Positions 10,556 to 21,630 of a stretch of DNA of 64,000 bases are shown here, piece after piece (the first letter of the stretch is position 1; the number at the start of each line of letters is the position of its first letter). Both the position numbers and the translations under genes were made by a program. The notes under the pieces are model-generated. The model saw nothing but the letters and a program-made list of their open reading frames with translations, was not told the origin of the DNA and ran no database searches. Source of the DNA: Oscheius sp. JU75 (taxonomy: Eukaryota > Nematoda > Chromadorea > Rhabditida > Rhabditidae); contig JASJZC010000001.1 of assembly GCA_037178855.1 (NCBI GenBank), positions 5,208,001-5,272,000 on the forward strand, given 5' to 3'.

Positions 10556-12621
10556 ATGCTGCTGCCCACAACTCTTCCTCTTCTTCTCCTTCTTCTTCAG
10601 GTCTATCTTAATCCTCTCTTTTTTTTTTTAATAAAAATCAGACTGATGTGTGGCCGGAAATGAACCAAAAGAGTACGACGCGCTAATTTTCGTTTATTCA
10701 GTCTGTGAATTATGATGTAGGCCGAGAATGCAAAAAGGGGTTGAAAAGTACAGGAGATTCTTAGAATACTTAGAGTTCTTAGAGTTTGTGAGGCGCAGTG
10801 AGTGCTTTTGCCTTTGAAACCATAAAAAGTATCATGGGTGAGCAGTGAAAATAGCTAGTTTCCTCTTGTCTGACTAGCAAAAGGCGGAAACAATCAGTCT
10901 TTGCAGAAAATGATAGACAGGTTTTCTATGAGCTCATGACGATATCTATCACTTACAGGATAGCAATTTTAATTTCAATTATTTGGGGAAGTTGTTAGGA
11001 GAATAGATAAAAAGAAATAATACTTTTAAAAAGTTTAGATCAGTCGGAGCTCGAGCAACTGGATCTACGTAGACGTCAACGAAAAATCATTGGAGGAAGC
11101 CCGAAAGACAGGGGAACGAGGTAGGCGAAGGCGGGCTCTGATATCACTATATATTAATCTGCCTCCCTCCCTCTCGACCAATATCTCCAATAAGCCAGTC
11201 GAGTCACCCAATTACAAGACTGCTAAGCCACAATGTTGCAATTATCTTCGCGCATATTTTTGAAGAAACCGAGTCTAAAAGAGATTTCTTTCAGCTCGAG
11301 TGGAGTACATCAACAGGATAAATGGGGTGGCTGATCCGGCTTTGAGGTGAGACACTTTTTTGAATTATTCACGAGAGAGGATTAGTTCAGAAGGCGATCT
11401 CAGATATTAACAGTGTCTTTTTTCTTATCCAATTCGTCATTTGGGGATCACTTGCTAGAGCTTTTTGGGCACGCCAGAACAAAGAACTAAAGTTGTGATG
11501 ATAAGTTATAGAAAAGAACCTAATGTTCTATGCCACGACTTATTTCTGTACTCGATCAAGTTCTGATTGATAAACAGCGAAAGATCTCCCCGTGTGGAAC
11601 GATCGAGACAGCGACGGAAATAGTCTCTCCACGACTATTTATAAGTCTAGTTTAACAGTATCACAAGACTGATCAGTGCTCCTGAAAACGTTCTTCTCGA
11701 AAGAGCAATTTCAGAAATGAGTACTACTTTGATGGACTAGAACTCTGCAATTCCATCGACAGGCCTTGGACAACGGTCGTAGAACAAGAAGCCATAAAGT
11801 AAGAGTTTATTAAAACGTAGAAGAACAATATTATAGATTGGGACGACCTGAAGAAGCCGCTTGGCTGGAAAAAGCTGGGCTGAAGTACTTCACAGCCCTC
11901 TTTATGACATTTCCTCCCGGAACAATGATCAATGTTACAAGAGCTGTAAATCAAACAAGTGTAGCATTGAAAAGTAAAGTTCAGGCCTGCTCAAAGCACG
12001 AGAAACAGCTTCAATGTGGTTCCGTCTATGAGGGAACGGAGGTCACGAAGGACAGAATAGCCGAGCTGAAGGAGATTGGAAACCACAAGATTATGTTCGA
12101 CAAAGAGTGCAAAGACCCCAAATGGACTGCTAAAGTCTATCCTTGTATTGGGAGAAACGTGGCCGAGTGGATGGGAGACTGCAAAAGTGTTCGTCTCTTC
12201 TAATTACGGGGACAATAAGACCAATTCAGAAAGTGAATGAGCATTCCGTCCTCCGGGATAGTGTCAATACCCGGATCGAGCAAATCTACGAGAATTCGAT
12301 CAAGACGATCAAGAACATGAACGATAAAAAGGGAGACGCTCAGGAGATCTTTTCCCGAGCCATGAGTTCAATAGTCAAGTTGGAAGGAGCAAAATGTGCT
12401 CTCTTCAAGCAGGTAAGAGATTGAAAAGCTGTCGAATGATAACATTATAGACACGACTTTGTGTGATGCGAAAACTGTTGAATCATTGTGGAGCTGAGGC
12501 AGCTAGAGCCTTCAACACCAGTGTTTCCTTGGGATATCTGAAGACAGAAAGGAGGGAACGACTCAGTTTGGACTTCAAAGTTTTCAGTTATCCAAGTCAT
12601 CCGAACTGCGGGGGATTGTAG
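10556..12621 (+). CDS. Secreted Cys-containing protein, unknown family
   Basis: A candidate signal-peptide exon at 10556-10600 (MLLPTTLPLLLLLLLQ) ends at a CAG/GT donor; its link to the next exon is uncertain. From about 11042 the exons join in phase: SSNWIYVDVNEKSLEEARKT, VEYINRINGVADPAL, NEYYFDGLELCNSIDRPW (after a 366-bp intron), then a long exon (GRPEEAAWLEKAGLKYFTAL ... MGDCK), KVNEHSVLRDSVN ... ALFKQ, and TRLCVMRKLLNHCGAEAARA to the end (HPNCGGL, stop 12619-12621). It has about ten cysteines and three Asn-glycosylation sites (NVT, NQT, NTS), as expected for an extracellular disulphide-bonded protein. The spacing loosely recalls invertebrate DUF19/T20D4.11-like secreted proteins, but I cannot assign it. 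Confidence 0.6.
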
Positions 12622-12674
12622 TCTGTAAATAATGAACAGCGCGTTTTTGTGCTACTAGTACCTTTTATTGTGGC

Positions 12675-12883
12675 TCAGTGTTTTCCATTATGTTTCTTGG
12701 CCTTTCCGTCTCCCTTCTTGTGCTGAGTATGAGATCGAACGTGCTTCTGGGGCGCAGCTCTCTTGACGGCTTCTTCTCCACTGACCACAGATGATTCATG
12801 CCTTCGTGATAAGAGGCAAGGCCTAGAGTTTTTATGTCTTTTGCGCTAGTGATGCCAGCCAGAGAGACGAGGACGAGGAACAT
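12675..12883 (-). pseudogene. Decayed paralogue of the small secreted-peptide gene
   Basis: The downstream frame reads EEAVKRAAPQKHVRSHTQHK and then a Lys-rich end with a stop at 12675-12677. It is clearly related to EQYITKAGGQHVRHRVQHKK of the twin genes at 15.7-16.9 kb. The upstream part encodes a signal-like peptide (MFLVLVSLAGITSA), but this is in a different frame from the tail. At the position homologous to the ATG of the twins there is ACG. A TATAAAAA box lies about 50 nt upstream. The intron position of the twins is replaced by a sequence without a normal GT donor. It could be a pseudogene or use unusual splicing. Confidence 0.5.
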
Positions 12884-13044
12884 AAGGAGGATACGCGTAC
12901 TGACTCTGCTCCATCCATGACATGCAAGCCCTCTTTTTATACGAGAATTGGATGAGCCAAGTTGTATGTAACGTCTGGGAAAAAAATCAGCAAATTGGCC
13001 GTGTTAAACCGCGGTAATCGGATGTTTGTTCTCGTAAGAAAGAG

Positions 13045-14892
13045 TCAGTACAAACCGTCTTCAACCTTTGTTTTCAAATAGTATATGTCACTGGTTCGTA
13101 GTCCGATCTCTTCGACATCTTTGTCTGGCGGACTCCTCAAGGACTTCCGCGCAGCTTGAATGTACTTCTCAGGGAGAACTTCTAATAGTTTCTGAAACCT
13201 TTTTACATACTTTGAACAAGTATCACTCTACCTCAACATCACTTTCGAGACAGACGGTTGGCACAGGCTGGATGTAGAACTGGGAATCGGGAGCATAGGA
13301 CCAAGAAGGATCCTGTTCCTCCGGATGGAAACAACCCGGAATCCTGGTCTTGGCCGTATGAACTTCTTCCGAAAGACCCTTAACGATATCTTATAAGAAG
13401 AGACAAACAAGTACCGAATAGGCTACGTTGAATGGGGCAAAGAACAACCGCTCGCAGTTTTTCATAATTGGCGGAATTTGTGTAGCAAGAAAGATGGTGC
13501 AATCTTCCACGTTCTCCATTATGATGCGTCTACAGGCCACAGTAATTGAGCAGTTCTTCAGATTCCTCAGTTCAACTGTTCCAGAACAGGGTCCGAGAAG
13601 GAGACATGGACAGTCGGCAATGTTTTCCAGAATTATTGAAAGGGAGCTGGAAAATAGTTACTGGTTTGAAGGGAGGTTACTAGGATAACGCAAAGATTGA
13701 TGATGGTTTCAGCAAGGAATTGTTCAGCCGAAGATGAGCTCCTCTGTAGATACTTTTGGTTAGTAACTGGAGACGTCGCCACCCAGAAACGGTGACCATC
13801 CGTCGACCAAATGGTGCAAGGGATGTCTTCTTCCGAAGACCGTGGGGTCTCTTCTGAAAATGTTTATTCAAAATATAACAAGAAAAAAGAAAAAGTATCT
13901 TGCGTTACCAGGAATCGAACCCGGGACTTACGCGTGAGAGCCGTAAATCCTAACCACTATAGACTATAGCAACGGAGGTGGCACCGTAGAAAACAGTAGT
14001 ACATGGCATCGCACAGACAAAAATTGCTAGGTTTTTCTTGATATCGGTCCCAAGAATTACAGATTCTTGTTTCCGGCGAAACCATAAACTTTGGAACCCA
14101 CCTCTCCTTCGACTAGATGACAAATCCTGAATGGATCCGGTATCAAGCAAGTTGAGAATCTTTTGGCTAGAATCTTGATTCCCGCTCCAATCTCGTTTGT
14201 CCAGACGATCCTCACAATTCGAGAAGCCGTCGCAGGTCGTCCTTCTATCATTCCCTCGAAAACGCAATCTAAAGCAGACAAGAACTCGTCTCTGATTTCA
14301 ACAGTAGGGTCCAGAAGCAGAATTTTTAGGATCAGAGCTGAAAATATTGAACTTTCTAAAGAAACTTGTGGTTACTCATGTTGTTGTGGAAGAACTCTGC
14401 TATTTGATCATCCCGACTGTAATAACGATCGCCGACTTTTGGTTTTAATGAAAGAAGAAGGAGATCCAGACATAATTCGGCTGCCCGAGGTTGACCACTG
14501 GCACTGGTACAATTCTTGTAGACCAGGCTGGCCGTATCCCAAGGAATGTCCAAGTACCGACAAGAAGAATACCAAGTGTCACTACTGAAACGTCTCTTTC
14601 CTAACAATCTGTGTCCAACTAACTCAATGGCTTCGTATGGTCGTAGAGGAGTCAACTCTTGAATGAGGTGAAGAATGACGTCGAGGTCGGGTAGAGAAGA
14701 ACATTTGGGGAGAAGATGCTCGAAAATGTAGTCTCCTCTCGGCCAGAGGCAGATCTCCATTCTTGAGAACAACAAGAGGAGGACGGCAGAGTCTCCACGG
14801 CAACGGGCTATACAAGAGGGGGACAGCTGGCAGGAAAGGTCGGCTGCCGAACAAATTTGGGTGTCCGATGACGGCAGGTAATTGAGTAACAT
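13045..14892 (-). CDS. TBCCD1: TBCC domain-containing protein 1
   Basis: A centrosome/Golgi-positioning protein related to tubulin cofactor C. The N-terminal half (PRGDYIFEHLLPKCSSLPDL ..., AEFFHNNM, LILKILLLDPTVEIRDEF, ALDCVFEGMIEGRPATASRI) matches the helical region of TBCCD1. The C-CAP/cofactor-C beta-helix follows: ILENIADCPCLLLGPCSG, ELRNLKNCSITVACRRI, VEDCTIFLATQIPPIM, CERLFFAPFNVAYS. Then come the TBCCD1-specific block with DPSWSYAPDSQFYIQPVP and KLLEVLPEKYIQAARKSL. Stop is at 13045-13047. An intron of about 230 nt (roughly 13872-14101) holds a tRNA-Glu-like sequence. The start at 14892 is tentative; an ATG in another frame at 14947 would need an extra intron. Confidence 0.75.
13901..13973 (-). 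tRNA. tRNA-Glu(CTC)-like sequence, imperfect stems
   Basis: On the minus strand the sequence has a T arm CCGGG-TTCGATT-CCTGG, an anticodon loop CTCTCAC with anticodon CTC (Glu), and an A-box region TAGTCTATAGTGGTTAGG as in eukaryotic tRNA-Glu. The D loop carries a two-base insertion relative to the usual tRNA-Glu. The anticodon stem has a G-G mismatch, and only about four of seven acceptor positions pair (GTTGCTA against TAACGCA). It is probably a tRNA pseudogene or tRNA-derived repeat. It lies inside an intron of TBCCD1 on the same strand. Confidence 0.6.
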
Positions 14893-14949
14893 TTGGGTCG
14901 AAGAACGTTTCAGCTAGGGAACTGCTAGGGAAAACTTTCAGATGCATCC

Positions 14950-15618
14950 ATAACTCCAGCTTTCTTTTTTCAGTCGACTCTCTAACCGAAAAAAGAAAGA
15001 ACGTTGGGTTGCTCTTGGAAAGACACTCCGTGTAACTCTATCCTAGAGTAACCCATTGCTGAATCACCTGAAGACAAGTCAGAAGGAAGAGCTGGGAGAT
15101 TCTGAAACTTGATTTCGGTCTAGACCGGACTACAATCAGCTATCCCTTGTCACGTTTGCTCTCCACAAAACTATTCTCCTTCAAAGATCAAAACGACTTT
15201 TGAACTTTTAATTGTGCTCAATTGGACGCTTGCTGCTGCTCCCACGTTGATTTTCTTTCAGGAGCTTTCCCGAACCAACTCTTTTGCATTCACTCTTTCA
15301 CACCTTCCTTTAAGAGTCTTCCCAAAACAATTCTTTTGATCCAACTCTGTCATCCGTTTTCTTTTGTCTCGAGACTAGGATCTGGTCTAGTCCCGAGCAA
15401 CCTAGATCTGAAGACTCTCAGTCTTTTTAGCTTGAGGGCCAAGACGGACTTTTCAAAATCGAGTATTAGAGACTGAGAGTGGGGTCAGAGTGATGGGGAT
15501 TACCAATAGAAGACAGATCATGATAGAAACGAAATCTACCGATGAAATCGGCAGTTGTCTAATGGCCCGAGACTGGTGTTCATTCGAAAAAGACTGGAAG
15601 GGCTGTTTTGGACGAGGT
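14950..15618. other. Intergenic
   Basis: No coding or RNA signal. It holds the upstream region of TBCCD1 and the left flank of the large inverted repeat. Confidence 0.35.
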
Positions 15619-16178
15619 ACGAAAAATGTCCCAACTTATAAGGGGATCTTTTCGGATCTGATGAAACAGATCCACGAATAACATATTAGTTGAAGTAAAT
15701 TGTTTGAAGATAGTTTTATTCATTCAATCAAGCGAACATTCCTTCTTTTACTCGGGCTTCTCCTCACGCTGAGACTTGCGATCCTTCTTGTGTTGAACAC
15801 GATGACGAACATGTTGTCCCCCAGCCTTAGTGATGTATTGTTCTCCATTGGCAGCAGTGGTGTCGACAGTAGAACCCTCAGAATTGAAGGGAACCCAGGC
15901 GAGAGCTGAAGCTTCTTTGCTTTCATATTATTCTTGGAGTACCGGAGGTCATGGCGACGAGGGCGAGGAAGAGGATGAAAAAACGCATATTGAAGTGGCT
16001 TGCTCTACTGATCCGAGTTAGACATTTTATACCAACTAAAGCAATAACATTTGCTTTCATGTGAGTGAATATCTGGGGAAAATCATCAAAAACGGGCAAA
16101 ATTCTAAGGCTGATGCAAGAGATCAAGTGAAAGATGATCACAATGATCTTTCCCATTCAACTCGCAACCTTCTTCAGT
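15619..16178. repeat. Left arm of 560-bp inverted repeat
   Basis: Pairs with 16422-16981 as its reverse complement around an axis at about 16300. All reading frames I compared between the arms are identical in sequence and mirror coordinates (they sum to 32600 throughout), so there are no indels and no amino-acid differences. The arm holds one complete copy of a small secreted-peptide gene with its TATA box and polyadenylation signal. Confidence 0.92.
15748..15988 (-). CDS. Small secreted basic peptide, copy 1 (in palindrome)
   Basis: Mirror copy of the gene at 16612-16852. Signal peptide MRFFILFLALVAMTS, a very short intron of 28 or 31 nt, then mature sequence beginning near LAWVPFNSEGSTVDTTAANG and ending in a His/Lys/Arg-rich tail (GGQHVRHRVQHKKDRKSQRE). 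A TATAAAA box lies about 40 nt upstream in the arm (16025-16031) and AATAAA follows the stop. It is transcribed away from the palindrome centre, divergently from copy 2. No family recognised. Without the intron the first exon stops after a few residues, so the intron call decides the gene; the intact frame after it and the clean signal-peptide boundary support it. Confidence 0.6.
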
Positions 16179-16421
16179 CGAAAGTAACTGTACCTGTATC
16201 ATGGATAAACATTGCAATTTTGATTTATGTAACCGATAACCGTAAACCTTGTCTATAAAGTTGTACAAAATCCGCAGTACATGTCCACGAGGAACTGTGA
16301 AAAATAAACTTTCATGAAATGTTAAAGGGATATCAAGCTTGAATGACCGGTGACGTGACCATATGGTATTTTTGTAAGTGGTAATCGATTTCTCACCTTA
16401 ATTTCACCGTAGGGTATGGAT
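16179..16421. promoter_or_regulatory. Spacer between palindrome arms, shared upstream region
   Basis: 243 bp of unique sequence between the arms. Both peptide genes point outward from it, so with the inner 190 bp of each arm it is a bidirectional upstream region. I see no open frame in it. Confidence 0.45.
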
Positions 16422-16568
16422 ACTGAAGAAGGTTGCGAGTTGAATGGGAAAGATCATTGTGATCATCTTTCACTTGATCTCTTGCATCAGCCTTAGAATT
16501 TTGCCCGTTTTTGATGATTTTCCCCAGATATTCACTCACATGAAAGCAAATGTTATTGCTTTAGTTGG

Positions 16569-16575
16569 TATAAAA
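16569..16575 (+). promoter_or_regulatory. TATA box of secreted-peptide gene copy 2
   Basis: TATAAAA, 37 nt before the ATG at 16612. The mirror copy is at 16025-16031 on the minus strand. The decayed paralogue at 12.7 kb has a comparable TATAAAAA, so the promoter was duplicated with the gene. Confidence 0.6.
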
Positions 16576-16611
16576 TGTCTAACTCGGATCAGTAGAGCAA
16601 GCCACTTCAAT

Positions 16612-16852
16612 ATGCGTTTTTTCATCCTCTTCCTCGCCCTCGTCGCCATGACCTCCGGTACTCCAAGAATAATATGAAAGCAAAGAAGCTTCAGCTCTCG
16701 CCTGGGTTCCCTTCAATTCTGAGGGTTCTACTGTCGACACCACTGCTGCCAATGGAGAACAATACATCACTAAGGCTGGGGGACAACATGTTCGTCATCG
16801 TGTTCAACACAAGAAGGATCGCAAGTCTCAGCGTGAGGAGAAGCCCGAGTAA
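16612..16852 (+). CDS. Small secreted basic peptide, copy 2 (in palindrome)
   Basis: ATG at 16612; exon 1 ends at 16657 (MRFFILFLALVAMTS plus one base). The intron is 16658-16685 (GT..AAAG) or 16658-16688 (GT..GAAG); the two choices differ by one residue. Exon 2 runs to TAA at 16850-16852, and AATAAA is at 16880-16885. The product is about 70 residues: a hydrophobic leader, a small neutral middle (STVDTTAANGEQYITKAGG) and a basic tail (HVRHRVQHKKDRK). There are no cysteines. Function unknown; a secreted peptide of high expression is plausible from the strong TATA box, but that is inference. Confidence 0.6.
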
Positions 16853-16990
16853 AAGAAGGAATGTTCGCTTGATTGAATGAATAAAACTATCTTCAAACAA
16901 TTTACTTCAACTAATATGTTATTCGTGGATCTGTTTCATCAGATCCGAAAAGATCCCCTTATAAGTTGGGACATTTTTCGTGTTTGTGTT

Positions 16991-17087
16991 GTTCAGATAA
17001 AGTTATTGCCAATTTGGATGGCAAGTCAATTTTGGACGCGCTCTAGAACTTTGCTTTTGTCGCAGTGAAGACTCGGGGAGTCTTTTT
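16991..17087 (+). repeat. Dispersed repeat family, copy A (partial)
   Basis: Shares gttcaga(ta)aagttattg, ttggatggcaagtcaa, ctctagaacttt and a gactcgggga/gagtctttt block with copies at 26.75 and 39.98 kb. It lacks the downstream ttactac..gcgacgcagc and gcgaagccgt parts. Non-coding; probably a non-autonomous element or an old repeat. Confidence 0.65.
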
Positions 17088-19650
17088 TTACACGGACACC
17101 GTTGGCTGGTGTTTACCTAAGTACTATGAAGTTGTGGCCCTTGATCCACTTTACATTTTCACAGAACATCGGAGAGCTCGAAAGTTCTTTGCTCTGCCCG
17201 AAAAGTCAATCAGAAATCATATACTTTCAGTTCATCATGTAATTTTTTGACAAAATCCACTCGTAGGGTCAGAAACTGGGGAGTGTGTAGTCAGGATCGA
17301 TATCCTGCTGTCCATAGCTCTGGACCGAAATAAGCCCGTCGAAAATGCAACAACCGCGTCATGTTCCTCCCGAGAGACCGCGACTGGTCAGTTTTGCTCA
17401 GTTATTGTCCGAGAAAACGGAAAGTTCAGCTTCCAGAACTGCCCGAATCTTGGAACTACTGTGTGCTCAGTGCAATACCAACTCTTTTTGGTAACTCATA
17501 CTACTGTTGTTTGAATTACCTAATTTAGCCTACTTCTACGACTTTTCTGTGGAGCACTGTATATATGTAGCTGTCGGAATGTTCGTCACGTATTCTATTT
17601 CTTTTATAAAATGTATTATGAGTTTTCAGTTGCCTGATAGTAAAGTGGATCCTTCGTCTGTGATACCTCTTATTTTTCTGTATTTCTCAATAAACCAACA
17701 TATCAATCGATGGCCGAGGTCATAATAACCCGGCCAGATGGAGCTCATTAAAGGATTTAAGGTGTCCGACCGTGTTGATATTTATCTCTTTCGAATTTTC
17801 CCATACCGCGTAGAGCTGTTTTGAACCCGTCTTCAGTTCCGTCTTCACAACTAACTTCGGTCAGTCGCTGGTTTGGAGCGCGCAGATTCAAATTTTGGCT
17901 GGCGTCCAAAGGGGCTGACTGTCCAGCTGTTTGCCAAAGGCCGGTCACTCTGCGCCATCGTCGATTCCAATACTTTTAGCCGTTCTCATTCGGATGATCA
18001 ATCAAAATCCTCGGAAGAAATCAATCATAAATCATTAGATCTCTTTGTTCCCTTCCAATACTTTTTCGAAGAAACCAATGACTCCAAGGGTTTTCTGTTT
18101 TCGACGTCTGTATTATTAAGAACTACTTCTTACCCAATAGTTAGCATAAAATAGTCTAAAAAGCTGTAGTTCATAACGGTCTCAAGCATTTAGGCAGTTG
18201 TTTTCGGAACCTGGTCACTTTATTAAGTCCACTGTAAAGCAATTTGCACCTCTCGGACAAGAAAAATGTTTTTCATCACCAGTCTAGAGTTCGGACAGCT
18301 GTCGTTTCTGTTGATACGAGACTCTGGAGGGACGAGTGTAACAGATTGACGATAAATGGTCTTCCTCACCCATTCTGGCAGCTTGTACTCTCTCGCTCAC
18401 TCATTTGGCTAATTTTCTCTTCTTTCTCGGCAAAAATTGCTGTGCCGAGAGCGGCGAATAGTTGAACAGGTTTCACCTTTTTTGCCACTTCTCGTCGTCA
18501 AACGATTGCCAACAAGTCAGCATTGTTTCAAGGTGTTCTCTCACAGAAGCTGTCGGATCAACATTATCAGTCTCTTCTTCTTCCCCAGTGTTATTTGGAA
18601 CGCGGGCACCCCTTTCTAATCCCCCCTTATTGTTTGAGTTTCTATACTTCCGACATTGATTTCGTCTTTCCGCTCTTAGTAGTAGTGGCTCTCCTATTGA
18701 GACTCTTTTTGTTGGAGGCCGTCGTGTCGAAGTGACGGCGCGTGTCCAGCTGCCACCAAAAAAGTGCCCAGAGGCTAATCGCATTTTTAAGCGAAACTTC
18801 TTCCTTTCAAAGGAGAATGGGGGTCACAATCTCTGTCGCTTTATCGAGTTTCAACCAAGTTCCGGTCCTCCGATTTCAGGCTGCCTTTTCCAGTCAATTA
18901 AACGGGCTAAGCTCTCTCACTCTCAGAGAGAGAGAGCCATCCGGAAATTATTCTCACATTTGTTTCTAGGGTAACCCTTTGGAAGAGTAGTTAGACAGAA
19001 TGAGACAATCGCTTTCCGCTTCATCGAAGTTCCCACATCCCTTCTAATTCTGTTCGGCACAGACCGAGACAGTCATTGAAACAGGGAGTCTTCAATGCTT
19101 TTCCCCTTCATCAACCACATTTTTGCCAAAGTCATGTGATTTTCCCCCTCCACATGATCTTCCTCAACTGATCCTCCTTTTTTTCTTCATCATCACTTGA
19201 AGCTTGATTCTCTCCTCGCGAGAGCAATAAACAGCCCATTTCGAGCGGTCGTATTTCCTCTCGCAACGGCTGATTTTGGCATGTTCAGTGTCTTTCCTCG
19301 CGGATCCTCTCCGTTCAAATCTATGCAAATGGAAAGCATTAGGATTCAATTATTCGACGGCAAGGCTACTTATTGCCTTCTAGGCGGCCATTTCTCCCAG
19401 CCTTTTCTTCTTTTCACTTTTCTTTTACCTTTTTTGGCATTCACCGACTGACGAGCCAAACTGTGACGACCCTTCTACCCAGACCATTTTTTTCTGTTTG
19501 AATCTCAGATGTTTCCCCCCACGAACAATATTTTCTGTCCCCAGAAGATTGTGTGCACTTCGGCTGTGGCAATCTGTCCAAACAGTACTTCCGACGCGCA
19601 AAAACGTTCTGCCCTTTTCACTTCTCTACTCGTATTCACAATTCAAATGA
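17088..19650. other. Gene-poor 2.5-kb stretch
   Basis: Many short frames on both strands, none with family features or a plausible splice chain. Pyrimidine-rich on the plus strand from about 18.2 to 19.6 kb. It may be the upstream region or a 5'UTR intron of the MTSS1-like gene, whose ATG follows a ttttacag acceptor. Confidence 0.4.
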
Positions 19651-19669
19651 CTTTTTACAGGATCCGAAA

Positions 19670-21630
19670 ATGGATCCGGACATGCAGTTCAATGCGCTGG
19701 CAGCTCTATCCCAGAGCGTAACTCATGATCTGAAGGTATTTCTGCAACATCTCTTATCTTCATCAACACTTTCAGCAATCCTTCCCAGCCTGGGATATGG
19801 TAGCTCAAAAAGCCGTCAAGTTGTCCCAGCAGCTGAGATCGACAGCTCAGTGTCTCACCTCGTTCTGTGACGCCCTTCAGAATGTTTCCGACGACTGCGG
19901 CAGCAACCTCAAAGGTATCTTTTGTGGGTTTATCGAGCTCTTTTACTGTGTTAGGTGCCACGAGAGATGTTGCAACTTGTCTGACAAGAATCTCAATGCG
20001 ACAGAGAGCACTGGAGTCCAGGTTTCGAAGTTTAGCCGACGCCTTTTCGGAAGAACTCGCTCGTGGATTGAGCGAGAGGACGAACTATTGGAAACAGAGA
20101 GCTGCCGAGTTAGAAAAGACCAATGTGAAGCATATCAAAAAAGTCAGAGGACGAAAGAAGCGCCCAGATGGACCATCACTCTCCGAACAAAAACAAATCT
20201 GTACTCAGATCTTGGGAGAACAGCGTCAAAACTTTCAGTTCTTCTGCTCCATGTTGATGCCTGTCCTGGTGAGTTTGGACAGTATTTGAGTCATTCTTGC
20301 GGCTGTTTATACGATTCAAAAGCCGTCATAGTGATGTTTTTCACACGTCATGTATTAGTCAACGCCTTCAGCAACAATCGAATCTTTAGAAGGCCGAAAT
20401 GACTCTCCTGGACGAAGGTCCTCATATCCGTCAGGCTGTAGAAACTCTCGAAACGACGATCGAATGTGTGGACAGCACAGCCCTCGTGGACACAATTGTT
20501 ACCGATATAACTCAAGGAGTCGACGGAGCCTGGAAACAGTGCCTGGACAATGCTACTCTCCGTTTCAGAGAAAAGTCTCTAAGTAAGCTGATCCAATTAG
20601 TTGTTATTAGGGACTCGTTCAGCTGGAAGCGAATTCGACCTGACTCCCATGAGTCGACCACAAAGCCTCCCCGTCTCTGAGAACGGCATTATCCACGGCG
20701 GAGAGGGTGTTCTGGCTTCGAAACCGCCGCGACGTCCTATTTCGAGAAGCAATTCTAAGGTATTCTAGGGAGGCAACTACTCTTTCAGCTCATTCAATTT
20801 TAGTCCTCGTGTATCAGTCCGCCACTAAATCAGAGTCCGCTATCTGACTCCATGTTCAACATGTCTCAATTTGGGCCGGGTAGATTAATGCGTCCGCATA
20901 GCATCAACGGAATGGAGCCCTATGGAACGCATCAAGTTTGTTTAGGGAAGGTACTCGGTCTATTCACATTCTAGCCACCTGTTCCTATGCAATCAGGTCC
21001 AGGAAGTTGTAGTTCCGAAGCTTCTGCCGCCATGTACAGTGAAACTCTTCAACAAATTGGTAAGGGTCAATCTACTAATCAAAGGGATTAATTCAGACCA
21101 ACTAGGATCGGACTTGGAGAATTTCTGCACATCGGCCTTCGACATGCGCTACATCACTGACCCAATTCCTCCGAATCAGGCCACACCTTACAACAGTAAC
21201 ATCAAAATGAGAGGTTTATTTATACTTGTTGTTTTCAAATTGACAGTTGCAGAACATTCGAAACCGCCGCCTCCTGCTCGAAGAAACAGCACAATCACGG
21301 CCGCGACTCCTACAGCTCCGTCTGTTGCTGATGCTAGGAGCAACTATTTCAAAGGTCCGTCTTTGATTTATAAGAGAGTATACCCGTATATAGGCTTGCT
21401 TTTAGGGGAACAAAAACGTGGCCCATACTTACTTGATAGGCAGAAAGACTCGTTCAAAAGATGGTTTTGCAGGTAGTAGACAGTCTCTGAACTCGTCCCT
21501 CTACTCCGGTTCCACGACAGATCTCCACCATCATCCAGTAAACAGTCAGCCTCATCCGATGACTCCCATGGCTCAAAACGTCAATCCCTACAATAAACAT
21601 TCCACTTTCACTCCAAACTACAACTTGTGA
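19670..21630 (+). CDS. MTSS1: MTSS1/MIM-type I-BAR (IMD) domain protein
   Basis: A membrane-bending, actin-linked scaffold. The IMD helix bundle is built from several exons: MQFNALAALSQSVTHDLK, WDMVAQKAVKLSQQLRST, CDALQNVSDDCGSNLKGATR, DVATCLTRISMRQRALESRF, NYWKQRAAELEKTNVKHIKK, QRQNFQFFCSMLMPVLKAEM and TLLDEGPHIRQAVETLE. These match IMD landmarks GATRDIGSALTRMCMRHRSIE and the late ...FLQPVV..E..ML segment. The C-terminal half is low-complexity, Ser/Pro-rich (KPPRRPISRSNSK, KPPPPARRNST), with a polyproline stretch suited to SH3 binding. No WH2 motif is visible at the C-terminus, unlike vertebrate MTSS1. Stop is at 21628-21630, with AATAAA at about 21726. The ATG lies nine bases after ttttacag. 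Confidence 0.85.

Larger units (their letters stand above)
16422..16981. repeat. Right arm of 560-bp inverted repeat
   Basis: Reverse complement of 15619-16178. Homology stops at 16981 (gacatttttcgt); ten bases further on a dispersed repeat copy begins (16991), so the outer break may coincide with insertion of that element. Confidence 0.92.

Noticed and set aside
13728-13870. Alternative TBCCD1 exon frame containing DGHRFWVATSP
   Set aside because: Its phase does not join to the cofactor-C exon; the frame ending LNNSLLKPSSIFALS joins in phase and matches the TBCCD1 pattern before the beta-helix.
15923-16156. 77-residue frame MGKIIVIIFHLISCIS..., present in both palindrome arms, as a gene
   Set aside because: It reads across the TATA box and into the first exon of the peptide gene. 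The promoter, signal peptide and polyA signal fit the smaller spliced gene better.
17757-18784. Short frames in the gene-poor stretch as exons
   Set aside because: No family similarity, no consistent splice chain, low-complexity composition.
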